Positions 32,050-44,053 of a DNA stretch of 64,000 nucleotides are shown piece by piece. The DNA comes from Diphasiastrum complanatum. Lineage: Eukaryota > Streptophyta > Lycopodiopsida > Lycopodiales > Lycopodiaceae. The translations under genes were made by a program, and so were the position numbers. The stretch lies in contig CM055111.1 of the NCBI GenBank assembly GCA_029204225.1, positions 29,406,340 through 29,470,339 of the forward strand, read 5' to 3'. Position 1 is the first letter of the stretch; every line of letters begins with the position of its first letter. The notes under the pieces were generated by a model. It was not told the DNA's origin and did not search any database. It saw only the letters and a list, made by a program, of their open reading frames with translations.

Positions 32050-33310
32050 TAAAAGAACTTCGTTGTGCTTGCTACCAGCCTAGTTGCTCAGAGGATCCAT
32101 CTCAAGATCTAAGGACTCCAAGAAGATCCTAAAGAGCAAGGGCCGAGCCATTAAGGATCACTTATGATGGAAAAGGTGATCAAAGGGAAGGCATTTCATC
32201 TTTTACTCCATACACTTTCCTTACTTCAATGCTTGATGAACCAACTTGCTATGAAGATGCTTGCAAATAAAAAATTTGGAACTAGAATGCTATGCAAGTG
32301 GAGTATGATGCTCTCATGGAGAATCATACTTGGGAGCTTGTTGATATTCCTCAAGGGAAGAAACCATTTGATTGCAAGTGGGTTTATGGATTGAAGTATA
32401 ATCAATATGGATCAATAGATAAGTATAAAGATAGACTTGTAGCAAAATGTTTCTTGCAAACCAAAGGCATTGATTATGATGAAACTTTTGCTCCTGTGGC
32501 TAAGCTAGTTACAATAAGATTGATCATTAGTCTTGCTACTACCTTCAATTGGAAGCTATTTCAACTTGATGTTACAAATGCCTTCCTCAATGGCTACTTG
32601 GAGGAAGAGATCTACACGAGGCAACCCGAGGGCTTCATCAAGGAGTATCTTGAAGAAAAAGTGTGTTTCTTGAAAAAAAGTCTTTATGGACTCAAGCAAG
32701 CACCTAGAGCATTGCACTCTAGGCTAAACTCTTTTCTCATCTCCATCAACTTTGTTTTGAGTTCTTATGATCTGTCATTGTACATTAGAGTTCATGATGG
32801 AAATATCATTATACTTGTGTTGTGATTACATTATTTTAAGTGGAAATGATCTAGATGGAATACGAGATGTAAATATTGCTTTATCTAAAGGGTTCAAAAT
32901 GGTTGATCTCAACCTATTGTACTTCATTATGGGAACAGAAGTCATAAGAGGATTGGATTTTAGCTTTATATGTCAATCTGAATATGCTATATCCATCCTA
33001 GATAGATTTGGAATGAAGAATTGTAAAGGCCTTGAGACTCCAATGGAGCAAAATGTTAAAGCATCTATAAGTGGTGATGAAGTGTCCTTTGAGGACATCA
33101 CTCTCTATAGAAGGCTTATAGGCTCCTCAATCTATTTGACTATAACTAGACCTGATATTAGTGATAGTGTTGGTAAGCTATAAGCCAATTTGTGCAACAT
33201 CCTCTTGTGTTAATGTTAAGGCATCTATAAGTGGTGATGAAGCATCCTTTGAGGACATCACTCTATATAAAAGGCTTATAGGCTCTTAATCTATTTGATT
33301 ATAACTAGAC
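32050..33310 (+). pseudogene. Copia Z RT (left arm)
   Basis: Integrase-RT linker (EPLRITYDGKGDQREG, FLTSMLDEPTCYEDA), then [54 protein letters not shown] and YGLKQAPRALH. The YVDD motif is destroyed: ILVL is followed by Cys, a stop and Tyr. Later blocks FKMVDLNLLYFIMG and ETPMEQNVKAS and LIGSSIYLTITRPDIS follow in a shifted frame. A 159-bp tandem duplication at the end (33,180-33,310) is shared with the right arm. Same lineage as elements C and Y. Confidence 0.9.
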
Positions 33311-33425
33311 CTTAAATCATAACTATAGAAAGAACTTAGGTGTGATACTTTACAATTAGAAAGATAACTTCAAAAGGTTCTTTCTCCAGTTTGTTTGAGG
33401 CATAAAGGTGCCCTTCAAGCACCAA

Positions 33426-34320
33426 TGTTGTATTTTTATTCTCTTCTTTGTTAGAGTGATGGAATATATCAAAAGCAGTTTTCTAAAAGACAACAAGATG
33501 AGAAGTTCAATTCAGAATGACAATAAGCAGAAAGTAAACATAGATGATCTTATGAAATAACTCATTAAGATTTGGTAGCAGAAAAGAATATTAAGTATAT
33601 TTACTGGTGTGAATCTAATTGGTTGCTAGATCTAACTTTGTATATTTTCTTTTGAGACAATTCTGTTTGTATGTCTATGTGGAATTTGCAGGATCTAGCT
33701 CATCAACTACAGATCACAGACTTCGTTGCAATCAATCAGACAAATGAAACACAACAATTAGAGATGGAAGAACTGAAAGCATTTTGTATTTGGCCTTTTT
33801 TTTTGAGTGAGTCATTCAGTTTCTCGCTCGTTGGCAGCCTAACGCTCTTACAAAATCGCTATGTTCTGCTCGTTGATAGACTTTCATGCATAGCTATAAT
33901 AAACTAATCCGCATGTCTTGTTCTAGCATTCTATCCTATATTTATCTCAACAAGTGAGATTACAAGATAGATTGACAACAAATTACAAGAGAGAATTAAC
34001 GCTATTAGCCACCAACTCTGATAACATTGCTTTGTTGGTTGAGCATGATAATACAATGCCCTCATGGTCGTCGAGAGCTGCAATATGCTAACTTGACTTG
34101 TCCGACGTTTGGTTTTGTCAACCTTCGGCGTTCTGATGTATGAGTCCTTGTTAGCCACTTAGATGTGGATGATGTCAGTGACTTCGACTTTGGATACTTC
34201 GGGCTTTGGTTGTAGGGGCAAATATCAGGCAATTTGACTTTGTCTTCGGCTACTTTGGCCTTGGCCACTTCGGCTTCAAAGAATGCCAAGGAATGGTTGC
34301 AAGAGCTCACTATTTCAACA
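33426..34320 (-). repeat. LTR W (left arm)
   Basis: 895 bp, starting TGTTGAAATAGTGAGC at 34,320 (minus) after GTTCAAGAGAG and ending AAATACAACA at 33,426. TGTT/AACA ends. Matches 44,054-45,012 in reverse. Confidence 0.85.
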
Positions 34321-35720
34321 CTCTCTTGAACATTGCAAACTTTCTGCTCATCCAATCCATTGCTTTCATGTGCTTTGTAAATAGTGGCTTTGTCAACAAA
34401 TCTGCAATCATGTCTTCTGATTATATATATTCAACACTCAACTCTCCCTCCGAGATCACTCATTAGCCACCTTCGATGCTGCCACATTCGACTTCGCATG
34501 AGGATTGAGTTACCAATGCTTTTTTTTGTGTGTCTAGTTGATTGCTGCTCCACACACTATTGAACATCCTCCTGTCACGGACTTGATTTCATCTTTGCAG
34601 CTTGCCCAGCTTACATCACATTGTAGCTTGAATTCATGTTTTGCTTTGTAGGTCAATCCCATATTTCTGGTGCCTTTCAGATGTTGCAGTATGCATTTTG
34701 GAATCAACCAATGTGCCATGCCAGGGTTAGAAGAGAATGACTTAATGCATAGATGGATAAAACCAAGTCGGGTCTGGTACAAATTGTAAGGTACATTAGA
34801 CTACCGATCAGGTTTTGGTATGGTATACCTTCCATCTTCTGTCTCTCTTCTTCTATGTTCGGATAGTCTTGCTTCGACAATCTAGCTCCAACTATCATTG
34901 GTGTGGCTTTTTCTTTGCAATCACTCATTCTGTACTACTTCAGTTGCACCTTTACGGCGCATTTTGACTAACTCAAATGTATCACTCCTTTTATTCGATT
35001 TCTTTTGATCTACAACCCAAGACACTTTGTCGCTTCTCCTAGATCTGTGATTTCATAACTTGCAAAAATCTGACTCTTTGTATCATTGATTAGCATCAAA
35101 CAATTCCCTATCATCAAAGAGTCATCTTAAAAAATTGTCAAGTTTACAAAACTTTCTCCTACTCTTTTCATGTAGACCTTATAGTCTGGTTGTGTAGGGA
35201 CAAAGTCTAAAGACTTCAGAAAGTTATAGAGCTTCTTGTACCAAGCTACTGATGCATGCTTCAGACCATATAGACATCGATGTAGCTGACAGACATACTC
35301 TTGATTATTGGGTATTTGAATCCTTTAGGCTGCTTCATGAAGATTTTTTCCTCTAGATCTCCATGGAGAAAGGCTATTTTTACATAAATATGATGAATTT
35401 CTATATTGTGTTGTGTTGCATATGCAACGAGTAGTCAGATGCTTGCCATCTTGACCGTCGGTGAGTATGTATCGAAGTAGTGATGCCATATCTCTGTGTG
35501 TACCCCTTGGCAACAAGTCTAGCCTTGTAGCATCCGACAGTGCCATCCGATTTTAGTATTCTTTTGTAAATCCATTTGCAGTGGACAATCTTCTTTCCTT
35601 CGGACAGTGGATCTATGACTCATTTTGTCTCATCGACTTGTTCTTTTTTGACATTGCATGCTTTCAGAATTCTCCCTCTAGACTCTGGATAGCTTCTTGG
35701 TATGTTGTTGATTTTTTTTA
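34321..35720 (-). pseudogene. Copia W RT and RNase H (left arm)
   Basis: RT words from the DNA: KKTVHCKWIYKRILKS-like start, a DVK-AFLHGDLEE block with stops near 35,400 and YGLKHA-like residues near 35,250. The catalytic YVDD is replaced (F-stop-DD). Then MSDCKEKATPMIVGARLSKQ, EGIPYQNLIGSLMYLTIC-TRPD, CILQHLKGTRNMGLTYKAK, SWASCKDEIKSVTGGCS and DMIADLLTKPLFTKHMKAMD, ending before LTR W. Stops and frameshifts throughout. Confidence 0.85.
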
Positions 35721-36880
35721 AGCTGCAGTATTCGACATCTGCATCTTCACTCCACTGAAGATTGTCGGTATATTGGTTTGGAGGTCTTCTTTGTCTTGTC
35801 GGCCTTCGTGGTCCTGTTTGTTGCTATTGGTTTGTGTCTTCTTTTTCTTCGTCTGGTTGGTCTTCAGTTTTTTGCTCTGGAGTCTGTGGCTTGACATTCT
35901 ATGTCGATGTCTGTTCTCAATCTTCCTCTTGAATTGGCAGCAATGTGCAGATTTCACTGACCTTTTGTTTCCTTCATTCCAAAAAAAGTCGATTCATCAA
36001 ACTTCATGTCTCTACTCAACACCTCCTTCTTTGAGGTTGGGTTGTAGAGTCGGTAGATCTGTGATCCATTTGAATATCCAACCATGACTTTGCATCAGCT
36101 TTTTGTCGAGCTTGTTTTTTTTTTCTTTGAAAATGTGCATGTATGCTACACATCCGAACACACGTACATATGATAGATCAGGCCTTTTTCCTGTTCACAT
36201 TTTATACGATGTCTTGTCTTCCAAGGTTGTCATTGTCAACCTGTTCTGCAGGTGTACTACTATAGCAATTACCTCAGCCCAGAACTGACTCGCGATCATC
36301 AACTGGGCCTCTGCCATCATGCATCTGGCTCCTTGACAAGTGTCTTGTTTCTTCTTTCTACTACACCATTATACTATGGTGTGTAAACAGGTGTGCACTA
36401 ATGCTCAATTCCTTGTTCTTGGTAGAAGTTTGAGAACTCCTTGCTCATGTACTCACGTCCATTGTCAGACTTAATAGTTTGCACCTTCTTGGAGGTGTGT
36501 CTCTCTGTGAATGCCATGAACTTCTTGAAAGCATCAAACACTTTTGATTTTTGTTTTAGATTGTAGATTGTAGTCATCTAGTGGTAATCATCGATGAATG
36601 TCAAGAAATATCTCAATCTTGAGAGGGAGTCGACTTTCATCGGTCCACAAACATCTGAGTGGACGAGCTCAAGGACTTCACTTTTTCCCTCATGTAAAAA
36701 TGGACTTCGATGTTGTTTACCTTTGTGATAGGCTTCACAGAAGTCGGTGTCTTGAGTGGTTATTTTTCAGTTCTCTTTGGCTCTCTCTCTAGAGGCTGTT
36801 CTTCTATGAGATCGGTCACTGACAAGATCCCTTCTTGCAATACTTACAGACATCTTTTTCTTCGATTGTGGATTTAATAA
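35721..36880 (-). pseudogene. Copia W integrase
   Basis: Minus-strand words LELVHSDVCGPMKVDS, LRYFLTFIDDYH (first Asp), QTIKSDNGREYMSKEFSNFY (second Asp) and YNGVVERRNKTLVK (Glu), then YVRVFGCVAYMHIFK and QIYRLYNPTSKKEVLSRD. The catalytic triad is visible but stops and shifts separate the pieces. The part below 35,966 lies in the left arm and the rest in the spacer, so the right arm has no W integrase. 36,881-37,009 shows nothing clear. Confidence 0.85.
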
Positions 36881-37009
36881 TTGTTCTTGACATTGAGTCA
36901 GTTTATGATTTGATGCAGACTACTTAAAGCTTTTCTACTTCTATCATTTTGAGCCTTTGTTGACATATAGAGCTTGAGATGATGAAGTTGACAAAGTGTC
37001 TTGACTTCT

Positions 37010-37380
37010 TAGATTATCTTCCTGCAACAACATAGTGATAACTCTAGCAAGAGTTAAATTTGATGTGTCGATATGATCATCACCCAGTTCTCATATGTAG
37101 AGGACAAGCTTGAATTCAATGTTATGATTGTGTCTTGATCGTCTATGACTAATCCGACAACAGCCATTTGTTGCAAGAGATTCTTAAACTGGTTAACGTG
37201 ATTTTGAAGTGAATAATCATTTGACATCTTGGGAGTGAAGAATTTAATTCATAGATGTAACTTAGAAGTTATGTCCCTCACATTATATAGTGAGCTCAAG
37301 ATGTCCCATACTTCTTTTGAGGTTTGAGCTTCAGCTATGTGGCCAATCTGAGTGTATGATATATTGAGAAAAATAACTGA
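37010..37380 (-). pseudogene. Family A-like copia gag fragment
   Basis: Matches the gag of element A at 15,270-15,650 in order: QIGHIAEAQTSKEVWDILSS, SLYNVRDITSKLHL, NHVNQFKNLLQQMAVVG and STYENWVMIISTH. It carries stops and has no neighbouring family A domain. It abuts element X gag on the other strand at 37,381. Confidence 0.85.
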
Positions 37381-37936
37381 AGCTTATGATGAGGCTCATA
37401 GATTCAAGAAGAGAGCAAGAATTGCTCTTCATATCATCAAATTGAATATCTCTGATGAGATGTTGAGAGAAGTAAGTTCATGCACCTCAACCAAGGACAC
37501 TGGAAATTCTTAAGTCCATTCATGAAGCAAAGATCAAGTCAAGAGGGAGGAGCAAGTTTTTCTCAAGCCTTCAACAAGGACAAAGCAAAGAACAAAGACT
37601 ATGGTGGAGTAGAAGATGATTCAACTCATTCTTCTAACTTCAAGAAGAAGACTCAAGAAGATCAAGCCAATTTAATCCTAGAAGACTCACATGCAAGTTG
37701 TGGAGAGGCATCTCTCATGATGTATAGTTTCTCCTCTTTACCCTTTAATGATGTATCTTGGTATATTGATAGTGGAGCCACAACTCACATGAGTTGCTCC
37801 AAGGATTCGTTTGTTTCTATTGAATCTGTTCTAGATCCTAAGAATTCAATATACATTGTTGTTGGTGATGCATGGTCAATTGAAGGAGTTGGAAGTTGTT
37901 CCTTGAAACTTGCATCTTCTATGAATTTTACACTTT
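37381..37936 (+). pseudogene. Copia X gag and protease start (copy 1)
   Basis: Gag helices AHRFKKRARIALHIIKLNIS, DEMLREVSSCTSTKDT, a frameshift near 37,490, then a charged tail and the protease active site VSWYIDSGATTHMSCSKDSF with intact DSG. It runs to FTLSN at 37,941, where the solo LTR is inserted; VLYVPNLTKSVISVGKF continues on the other side. No zinc knuckle was seen. Confidence 0.82.
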
Positions 37937-37941
37937 CTAAT

Positions 37942-38776
37942 TGTGCAAAAAGAGTACAAAAAGTACCAAGAGTGGATCCTAATCTGATCCTCAAGAGGGA
38001 TTCGATGTTAGATTTACTTGATCCATCAATCTACATAAGATTAAGATCAATCTAGATCAATTCTAGACATAAAATCCAAACAAGAACAATCATTTATTGA
38101 TGGTAAATGTACTTGCTGGTTTCACACGTGTGAAACCCTGTCAGGTACGAACTCCAACCTGAAAATCAAGTACACATTGATAGAACCTCAAAACAATCAA
38201 AACAAATGTAGACAAATGGAGAGAATCACCAAAATTGCTTCCAAAACCAAGATTGGTGTCTAACAATGATTATGGCCAAATGTGGCTCTATATATACAAT
38301 AAGTGGGAGCTCGTGGTACTGATCATCCCTCTGATCCCACATGTAAGAAGGTGCTTTGTCATATGATGATTCATCATGCAAAACTGACACTTGGACAAAA
38401 CCTTCTATTTTGAGCACTTTTGGTCCATTTTCCTTCTATATGGAGATCTACTTGGAAATCTTCTAGAAGTCAAAATTTGCCTACTTCAGCCTATTCCACA
38501 CATGTGAGCTGTCCTCTACACATGTGATATGACACCTAACCAAAGGAAGTGGCTCATGCAATCAATAGATTGATGCCATGTGTCATATGTCTAGAAAGCT
38601 AGTTTTTGGCCTTTTTAGCCACTAGAACTTGAATTAAATCATATGTACAACCTATATGATTATGGTACATGACAAGTACACTATTTTCACACGTGGGAAT
38701 AGGCTCCACACACATGTGTGTTTATCTATATACAAGATTTTGGGCCTCTACCAAGCTTATTTTTGCATTTTTCACA
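37942..38776. repeat. Solo LTR with perfect 5-bp target duplication
   Basis: 835 bp, starting TGTGCAAAAAGAGTAC and ending TTGCATTTTTCACA, flanked by CTAAT at 37,937-37,941 and again at 38,777-38,781. Removing it restores the X protease frame (FTLSN then VLYVP). It contains TCACACGTGTGA near 38,126 and other CACATGTG boxes. No internal region remains, so unequal recombination between LTRs is the likely origin. Orientation not fixed. Confidence 0.93.
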
Positions 38777-40323
38777 CTAATGTCCTTTATGTTCCTAATC
38801 TCACAAAGAGTGTGATTAGTGTAGGAAAGTTTCTAGATGATGGTTATGAAGCGGATTTCAGTGTCCATAGTTGTCTCGTAAAGAAAGAAGATAAGATCCT
38901 TGCATGTGGATCTAGATATGGAGGCATTTTCAAGCTAGATGTGCAGGAAAATGCAAGTGCATGTGATGTTGCATTGATGACTTATGTTTCCAAGGAGGAG
39001 CTATGGCATAGGAGGTTGCATGTTTCCAAATTCATAACTTGCCTATTATAGTCAAGGAGATCAAGCCAAGAATGGCTTATTCTATGGCTAAATCACATAT
39101 GGATCCATATTTGATGTCTTCTACCAAGACAAAACATTCTATGGAGTTGGAACATTCGGATGTTCATCTTTCTTTATCAATAAGCAAGGAAGGTGTTTCT
39201 TGCTTTGCATGTACTATTGATGGTTCCACAAATTACATTTGGCTATGTCTTGTCTCTTCAAGTTTTATGGCTCATGTGTATGTTCCATCATGCAAAACTT
39301 TATAGAGTTATGGAGCTAATGGAAGGAGTGCACTATATGGAGTCTTGTTCAATAATAAGCCTAAGGTTGTGTACCTTAGTGTTCTTGAAGATTGCTTTGC
39401 ATGTGGTTTCTTGGAAGGAAAGAAGGATAGAAATCCTAGTCTATGGATCATGGTTGGATGCTTATCCACCAAGGAAGGCTACAAAGCCTTTACACTCTCT
39501 ATCTCGAAGGTGATTGAGCATGGAGAAGTTATTGATTTTCAAGATCTATTTTCTATCTTGGAAGGGGCCGAGAGCACATCATCTTATGATGCATCACAAG
39601 TTATTTCTATTATGAATGGTCAACTTATGATGGTGTCGAGGTTTGAGGAGGAGTATCCTCAACATGCATGTCCAAAGAGATCTTCATTATTGTACAAGGC
39701 CGAGTCCTTGTTGATCTTATTTCATGGAAAAGAAAGGATAAGTGAAGGTGGTATTCATTCTATTCTACTCACCTATGGATCTCTTTTTTTTATTGATGAT
39801 GTATCTTGCTTAGTTGAGATTTATATTGTGAATTTCTTTTGAGAGTAAGTGAAACATCCAAAGAGGACACTTACATGCTTAAGAAAGTATTTAGCCTCAA
39901 TTTGATCAAGTTTGAGTATGGTTTCAACACTAGATCCATTTTGAATAGAGTTCATAGTGTTTGGACTAATGAAGCTGGTGTGTTTAATCTTGAATATTTT
40001 ATGATTTTTCAGATTTTGGTGCAGCCTACTTCATGCATGTGGACTTTGCAATCCCAGGATCGACATTAGGCATGGAGGAGGCACATTGGTATAGTAGTAG
40101 ATTGGTGGAATATTTTTCAAAGGCATTTGGAAAATATTTATGTCAAGGAGATCTTATCATGGTTATGGTAAGGGTGCTACTATGATGGATTCTTTGATCA
40201 TCTTCAATTCAAATTCAAAGCAAAGAATCCAACACAAAGAGTTTCTTCATCAACAATTCGACCAACCTTGGAGGATTTTCAGGTTCAAGTGATCAAGCCA
40301 AGTTGATAACTTTTTAGGAGGAG
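38777..40323 (+). pseudogene. Copia X protease end, integrase and RT-less 3' region (copy 1)
   Basis: VLYVPNLTKSVISVGKFLDD, SKEELWHRRLHVSKF (integrase zinc entry), then KPRMAYSMAKSHMDP, SMELEHSDVH and TIDGSTNYIWL align with copia integrase but the first Asp pair is lost. ALYGVLFNNKPKVVYLSVL and GCLSTKEGYKAFTLSISKVI match the integrase C-terminus. After about 39,570 no RT or RNase H motif is seen, yet long frames persist (FEEEYPQHACPKRSSLLYKA; EDTYMLKKVFSLNLIKFEYG) and are conserved in copy 2. A 206-bp stretch of copy 2 is deleted near 39,825. A purine tract (TTAGGAGGAG) ends it. Confidence 0.75.
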
Positions 40324-41221
40324 TGTGAAGAATAAAAAGCTATCCAACTTGTCTATAGGGGTTGATGAGGAAAATTATTTTGCTTGTGCATTTACAAGTT
40401 GTAAATATTATTTCTAGCATGTAGAAACGCAAGCTACATGACATGCACAATGTCTAGATGGTCATATTTCACTTTGTTCCATTGTATATATCAAAAGTAT
40501 GTGAATTGAGCACATGACCTTGTAGATTAGGGCGAGTTTGAGTTAGGTAGATCTAGATTTGATGACATGCATAAAACTAGATGACATGGAAAATCAGTTA
40601 GTGTGCATGCATGCAACATGCAAGTCATTATACATGTTCTACACATGTCCAAGTCATCTAGGGAAGTTACATGCAAGACATGCAAACACTATTTGACACA
40701 TGCATGTAGTTTTGTAGGTTCATAGTTGAGAATTTGACATTTGGACAAAGTAGGTAGGAGTTAGGTGCAATTTCAGCATGCAAGCTGTTAGGTGTCAATA
40801 TGGTAGTAGTTTACACTTGATTAGGTGTAAGATATGCATTGAATGCAAGGAGTACCACGAAATTTTGGCTCTCCTATATATGTACATATCATTCTCATTC
40901 ATATCTAATGATGAATCAAGCTTTGGTAATGTCATAATGTCAAAATTGGATCTCATGCTATTTTGCTTGTTTTGATATTCTCTCTCTAACTCAAGATTGG
41001 TGTCTTTTTCATACATTATTTTGGTTATGTATTTTCTCTATTTGTGAGGAACTAGTTTTGCTTTGATCTATAGCATTCTAGATTGTGCTCTAGCCTCAGA
41101 TCTTGTGGTAGATTGCAGGGTTGCCCTATAGGTGATCTGTGTGCCACCACAAAGCATGGTCAAGATCATTCACACATTTGTTGTGGTTCCCCATGCGTGT
41201 GAACTTGCTGGTTTTTTCACA
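40324..41221 (+). repeat. 3' LTR of element X (copy 1)
   Basis: 898 bp, TGTGAAGAATAAAAAGC to TGGTTTTTTCACA, with TGTGAA/TTCACA inverted ends. It matches 51,902-52,817 almost throughout. Inner part rich in ACATGCA/TGCATGT words. Confidence 0.92.
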
Positions 41222-41304
41222 GGACTCACATGAATCTTGTGATTTCTAATGTACTTTTTGTGGACCCTTGGATTAAGTTGGGTCCAAGATGAATGGATAG
41301 GATC
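41222..41304 (+). repeat. Fragment of gypsy LTR G1
   Basis: 83 bp (GGACTCACATGAATCTTGTG onward to GGATAGGATCA) identical in order to 2,456-2,540 and 52,818-52,900. It sits at the same junction to LTR X as in copy 2 and is cut by a Y LTR. Confidence 0.88.
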
Positions 41305-41886
41305 ACCCAATCTCACCAATGTAGAAAAATTAGCCTCTACACACAAAATGAGATGCAAACACCAATAGAACTTGATAAAACTTGAATGAGATGATAAAGT
41401 ACTATTGCTGTCCGTAAAAAACCAGCAAGCTACTGTATTTCACACGTGTGGACCCAAAAATAACAAATATAGATCATTCTACACGTAGAATTGCAAGCAA
41501 TCACCAAGATAGTGCACCAATGGATAGTAGAACCCAAGAGGACCATGTATAAGCATGAAATGAGATAAAGAAGAGAGAAGAATACTTTCTCCACGAGTTA
41601 CATCCTTTTATGTTAGGTCCAAACCCTATTTGGCCACTTGGCTTTCCCACCAAAATACTAACTCTACTAATTTTGGGTCTAGATTCAATGTACCCAACTA
41701 TTCAAATTTGAATCTACTCAAACTCGCATTCTAACTTTCCCACACTTTCAAAAAGTGTTTATTCAAATGAAATTTAGACTAATGAACTTTGAAAAGTCAA
41801 TCTCTAAGTCTAAAACATGTTTTGGCCTCAATATGCCAAATATGGAAATATAGCAAAATGTGATAAAACTAGTTGAATATTTCACA
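41305..41886 (-). repeat. 3' LTR of a Y element, end truncated
   Basis: On the minus strand starts TGTGAAATATTCAACTAG directly after GAAGAGGGAG, and holds the central part missing from the Y LTRs in the inverted-repeat arms. Its last roughly 80 bp (to TTTCACA) are lost at the junction with the gypsy LTR fragment. Contains CACACGTGTGG near 41,441. Confidence 0.85.
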
Positions 41887-42110
41887 CTCCCTCTTCAACT
41901 AGTTTTAGCATAGACTTTGATAACACTCCAAGTGATTTTCTATGCTTCATGAACAAGTCTTTTCCCAATGCTTTGGTGAAGATATCAGCTATACATTCCC
42001 TTGAAGACACATGTTGAAGCTCCACCTCCTTTGTAATGACTTGCTCCCTCACAAAATGATATTGTATCTGAATATGCTTGCTCCTAGCATAGTTTTTGAC
42101 AATAGAACTT
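41882..42110 (-). pseudogene. Y element RNase H end
   Basis: MMDQSSIVKNYARSKHIQIQ, YHFVREQVITKEVELQHVS, ADIFTKALGKDLFMKHRKS and KSMLKLVEEGV with its stop in the LTR start. The longer open frame running right to 42,586 is a fusion with antisense W sequence and not one protein. 42,111-42,392 holds decayed RNase H. Confidence 0.88.
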
Positions 42111-42392
42111 TGATCCATCATAAGAATGATCTTCTTCCTAAGAATAGATATCCTTTCAATGATTATGTAATTCTCAAAATAGAAACAACCATAATTGATA
42201 TAGAGAATAGTGTCCACTTGGGATGCTTCACTATTTCTTACATCAATTTTACATGTCAAAATGTGACTAGTACATGAAGAATCAAATATAATGTAAATGA
42301 GATGATTCCACCATGCTTTCAGCTCTGAACTCTCTGTAAAAATATAGCAAACAAACAATAAATGTGAGTGATCAACTTTTGCTTGCATGTCT

Positions 42393-44053
42393 AAAAGGTC
42401 AGTGAAATCTGCACATTGCTGCCAATTCAAGAGGAAGATTGAGAACAGACATCGACATAGAATGTCAAGCCACAGACTCCAGAGCAAAAAACTGAAGACC
42501 AACCAGACGAAGAAAAAGAAGACACAAACCAATAGCAACAAACAGGACCACGAAGGTCGACAAGACAAAGAAGACCTCCAAACCAATATACCGACAATCT
42601 TCAGTGGAGTGAAGATGCAGATGTCGAATACTGCAGCTTAAAAAAAAATCAACAACATACCAAAAAGCTATCCAGAGTCTAGAGGGAGAATTCTGAAAGC
42701 ATGCAATGTCAAAAAAGAACAAGTCGATGAGACAAAATGAGTTATAGATCCACTGTCCAAAGGAAAGAAGACTGTCCACTGCAAATGGATTTACAAAAGA
42801 ATACTAAAATCGGATGGCACTGTCGGATGCTACAAGGCTAGACTTGTTGCCAAGGGGTACACATAGAGATATGGCATCACTACTTTGATATATACTCACT
42901 GACGGTCAAGATGGCAAGCATCCGACTACTCGTTGCATATGCAACACAACACAATCTAGAAATTCATCAGATTGATGTAAAAATAGCCTTTCTCCACGGA
43001 GATCTAGAGGAAAAAATCTTCATGAAGCAGCGTAAAGGATTCAAAGACCCAACAATCAAGAGTATGTCTGTCGGCTACATCGATGTCTATATGGTCTGAA
43101 GCATGCATCAGTAGCTTGGTACAAGAAGCTCTATAAGTTTTTGAAGTCTTTAGACTTTGTTCCTACACAACCAGACTATAAGGTCTACATAAAAAGAGTA
43201 GGAGAAAGTTTTGTAATTTTGACAATTATTGAAGATGACTCTTTTGATGATAGAAAATTGTTTGATGTTAATCAATGATACAAACAGTCATATTTTTGCA
43301 AGTTATGAAATCACAGATCTAGGAGAAGCGACAAAGTGTCTTGGGTTGTTGATCAAAAGAAATCAAATAAAAGGAGTGATACATCTGAGTTAGTCAAAGT
43401 GCGCCAAAAAGGTGTAACTGAAGTTGTACAGAATGAGTGATTGCAAAGAAAAAGCCACACCAATGATAGTTGGAGCTAGATTGTCGAAGCAAGACTATCC
43501 AAACATAGAGGAAGAGAGACAGAAGATGGAAGGTATACCATACCAAAACCTGATCGGTAGTCTAATGTACCTTACAATTTGTGCTAGGCCTGACTTGGTT
43601 TTATCCATCTATGCATTAAGTCAATTCTCTTCTAACCCTGGCATGGCACATTGGTTGATTCCAAAATGCATACTGCAACATCTGAAAGGCACCAAAAATA
43701 TGGGATTGACCTACAAAGCAAAAAATGAATTCAAGCTACAATGTGTTGTAAACTGGGCAAGCTGCAAAGATGACATCAAGTCCGTGACAAGAGGATGTTC
43801 AATATCGTGTGGAGCAACAATTAGCTAGACATGCAAAAAAAAGCATTGGTAGCTCAATCCTCATGTGAAGTCGAATGTGGCAGCATCGAAGGTGGCTAAT
43901 GAGTGATCTCGGAGGGAGAGTTGAGTGTTGAATATATAAAATCAGAAGACATGATTGCAGATTTGCTGACAAAGCCACTGGACAAGCCACTGTTTACAAA
44001 GCACATGAAGGCAATGGATTGGATGAGGAAAAAGGTTGCAACGTTCAAGAGAG
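42393..44053 (+). pseudogene. Copia W RT and RNase H (right arm)
   Basis: Starts in a Lys/Gln-rich linker (KSAHCCQFKRKIENRHRH), then VDETKWVIDPLSKGKKTVHC, KWIYKRILKSDGTVGCYKAR, MASIRLLVAYATQHNLEIHQ, IDVKIAFLHGDLEEKIFMKQ; the YVDD site reads IEDD. From 43,424: MSDCKEKATPMIVGARLSKQ, GIPYQNLIGSLMYLTICARP and TYKAKNEFKLQCVVNWASCK. RNase H ends with EDMIADLLTKPLDKPLFTKH. Defective by stops and shifts. Confidence 0.88.

Larger units (their letters stand above)
31668..35966 (+). repeat. Left arm of a giant inverted repeat
   Basis: Reverse-complementary to 42,393-48,069, with the same components in mirror order: primer site and LTR Y, RT Z, LTR W and RT/RH of W. Protein-level identity of the W and Z segments between arms is about 95 percent or more by eye. 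Relative to the right arm it lacks about 1.3 kb (Z RNase H and most of LTR Z) near 33,310. Confidence 0.92.

Noticed and set aside
33671-33907. Frame with WNLQDLAHQLQ, also at 44,468-44,755, as a conserved gene
   Set aside because: Present only because LTR W is duplicated in both arms; it is antisense LTR sequence, not a separate gene.
35773-36087. Hydrophobic 104-residue plus-strand frame and its mirror (42,465-42,779 minus)
   Set aside because: Antisense shadow of the Lys/Arg/Gln-rich linker of copia W; the Phe/Leu/Val-rich look comes from translating AAG/CAG-rich DNA backwards.
41882-42586. A 234-codon minus-strand frame as one protein
   Set aside because: Only the last 80 or so codons are RNase H of Y; the rest is antisense W sequence from the inverted-repeat arm.
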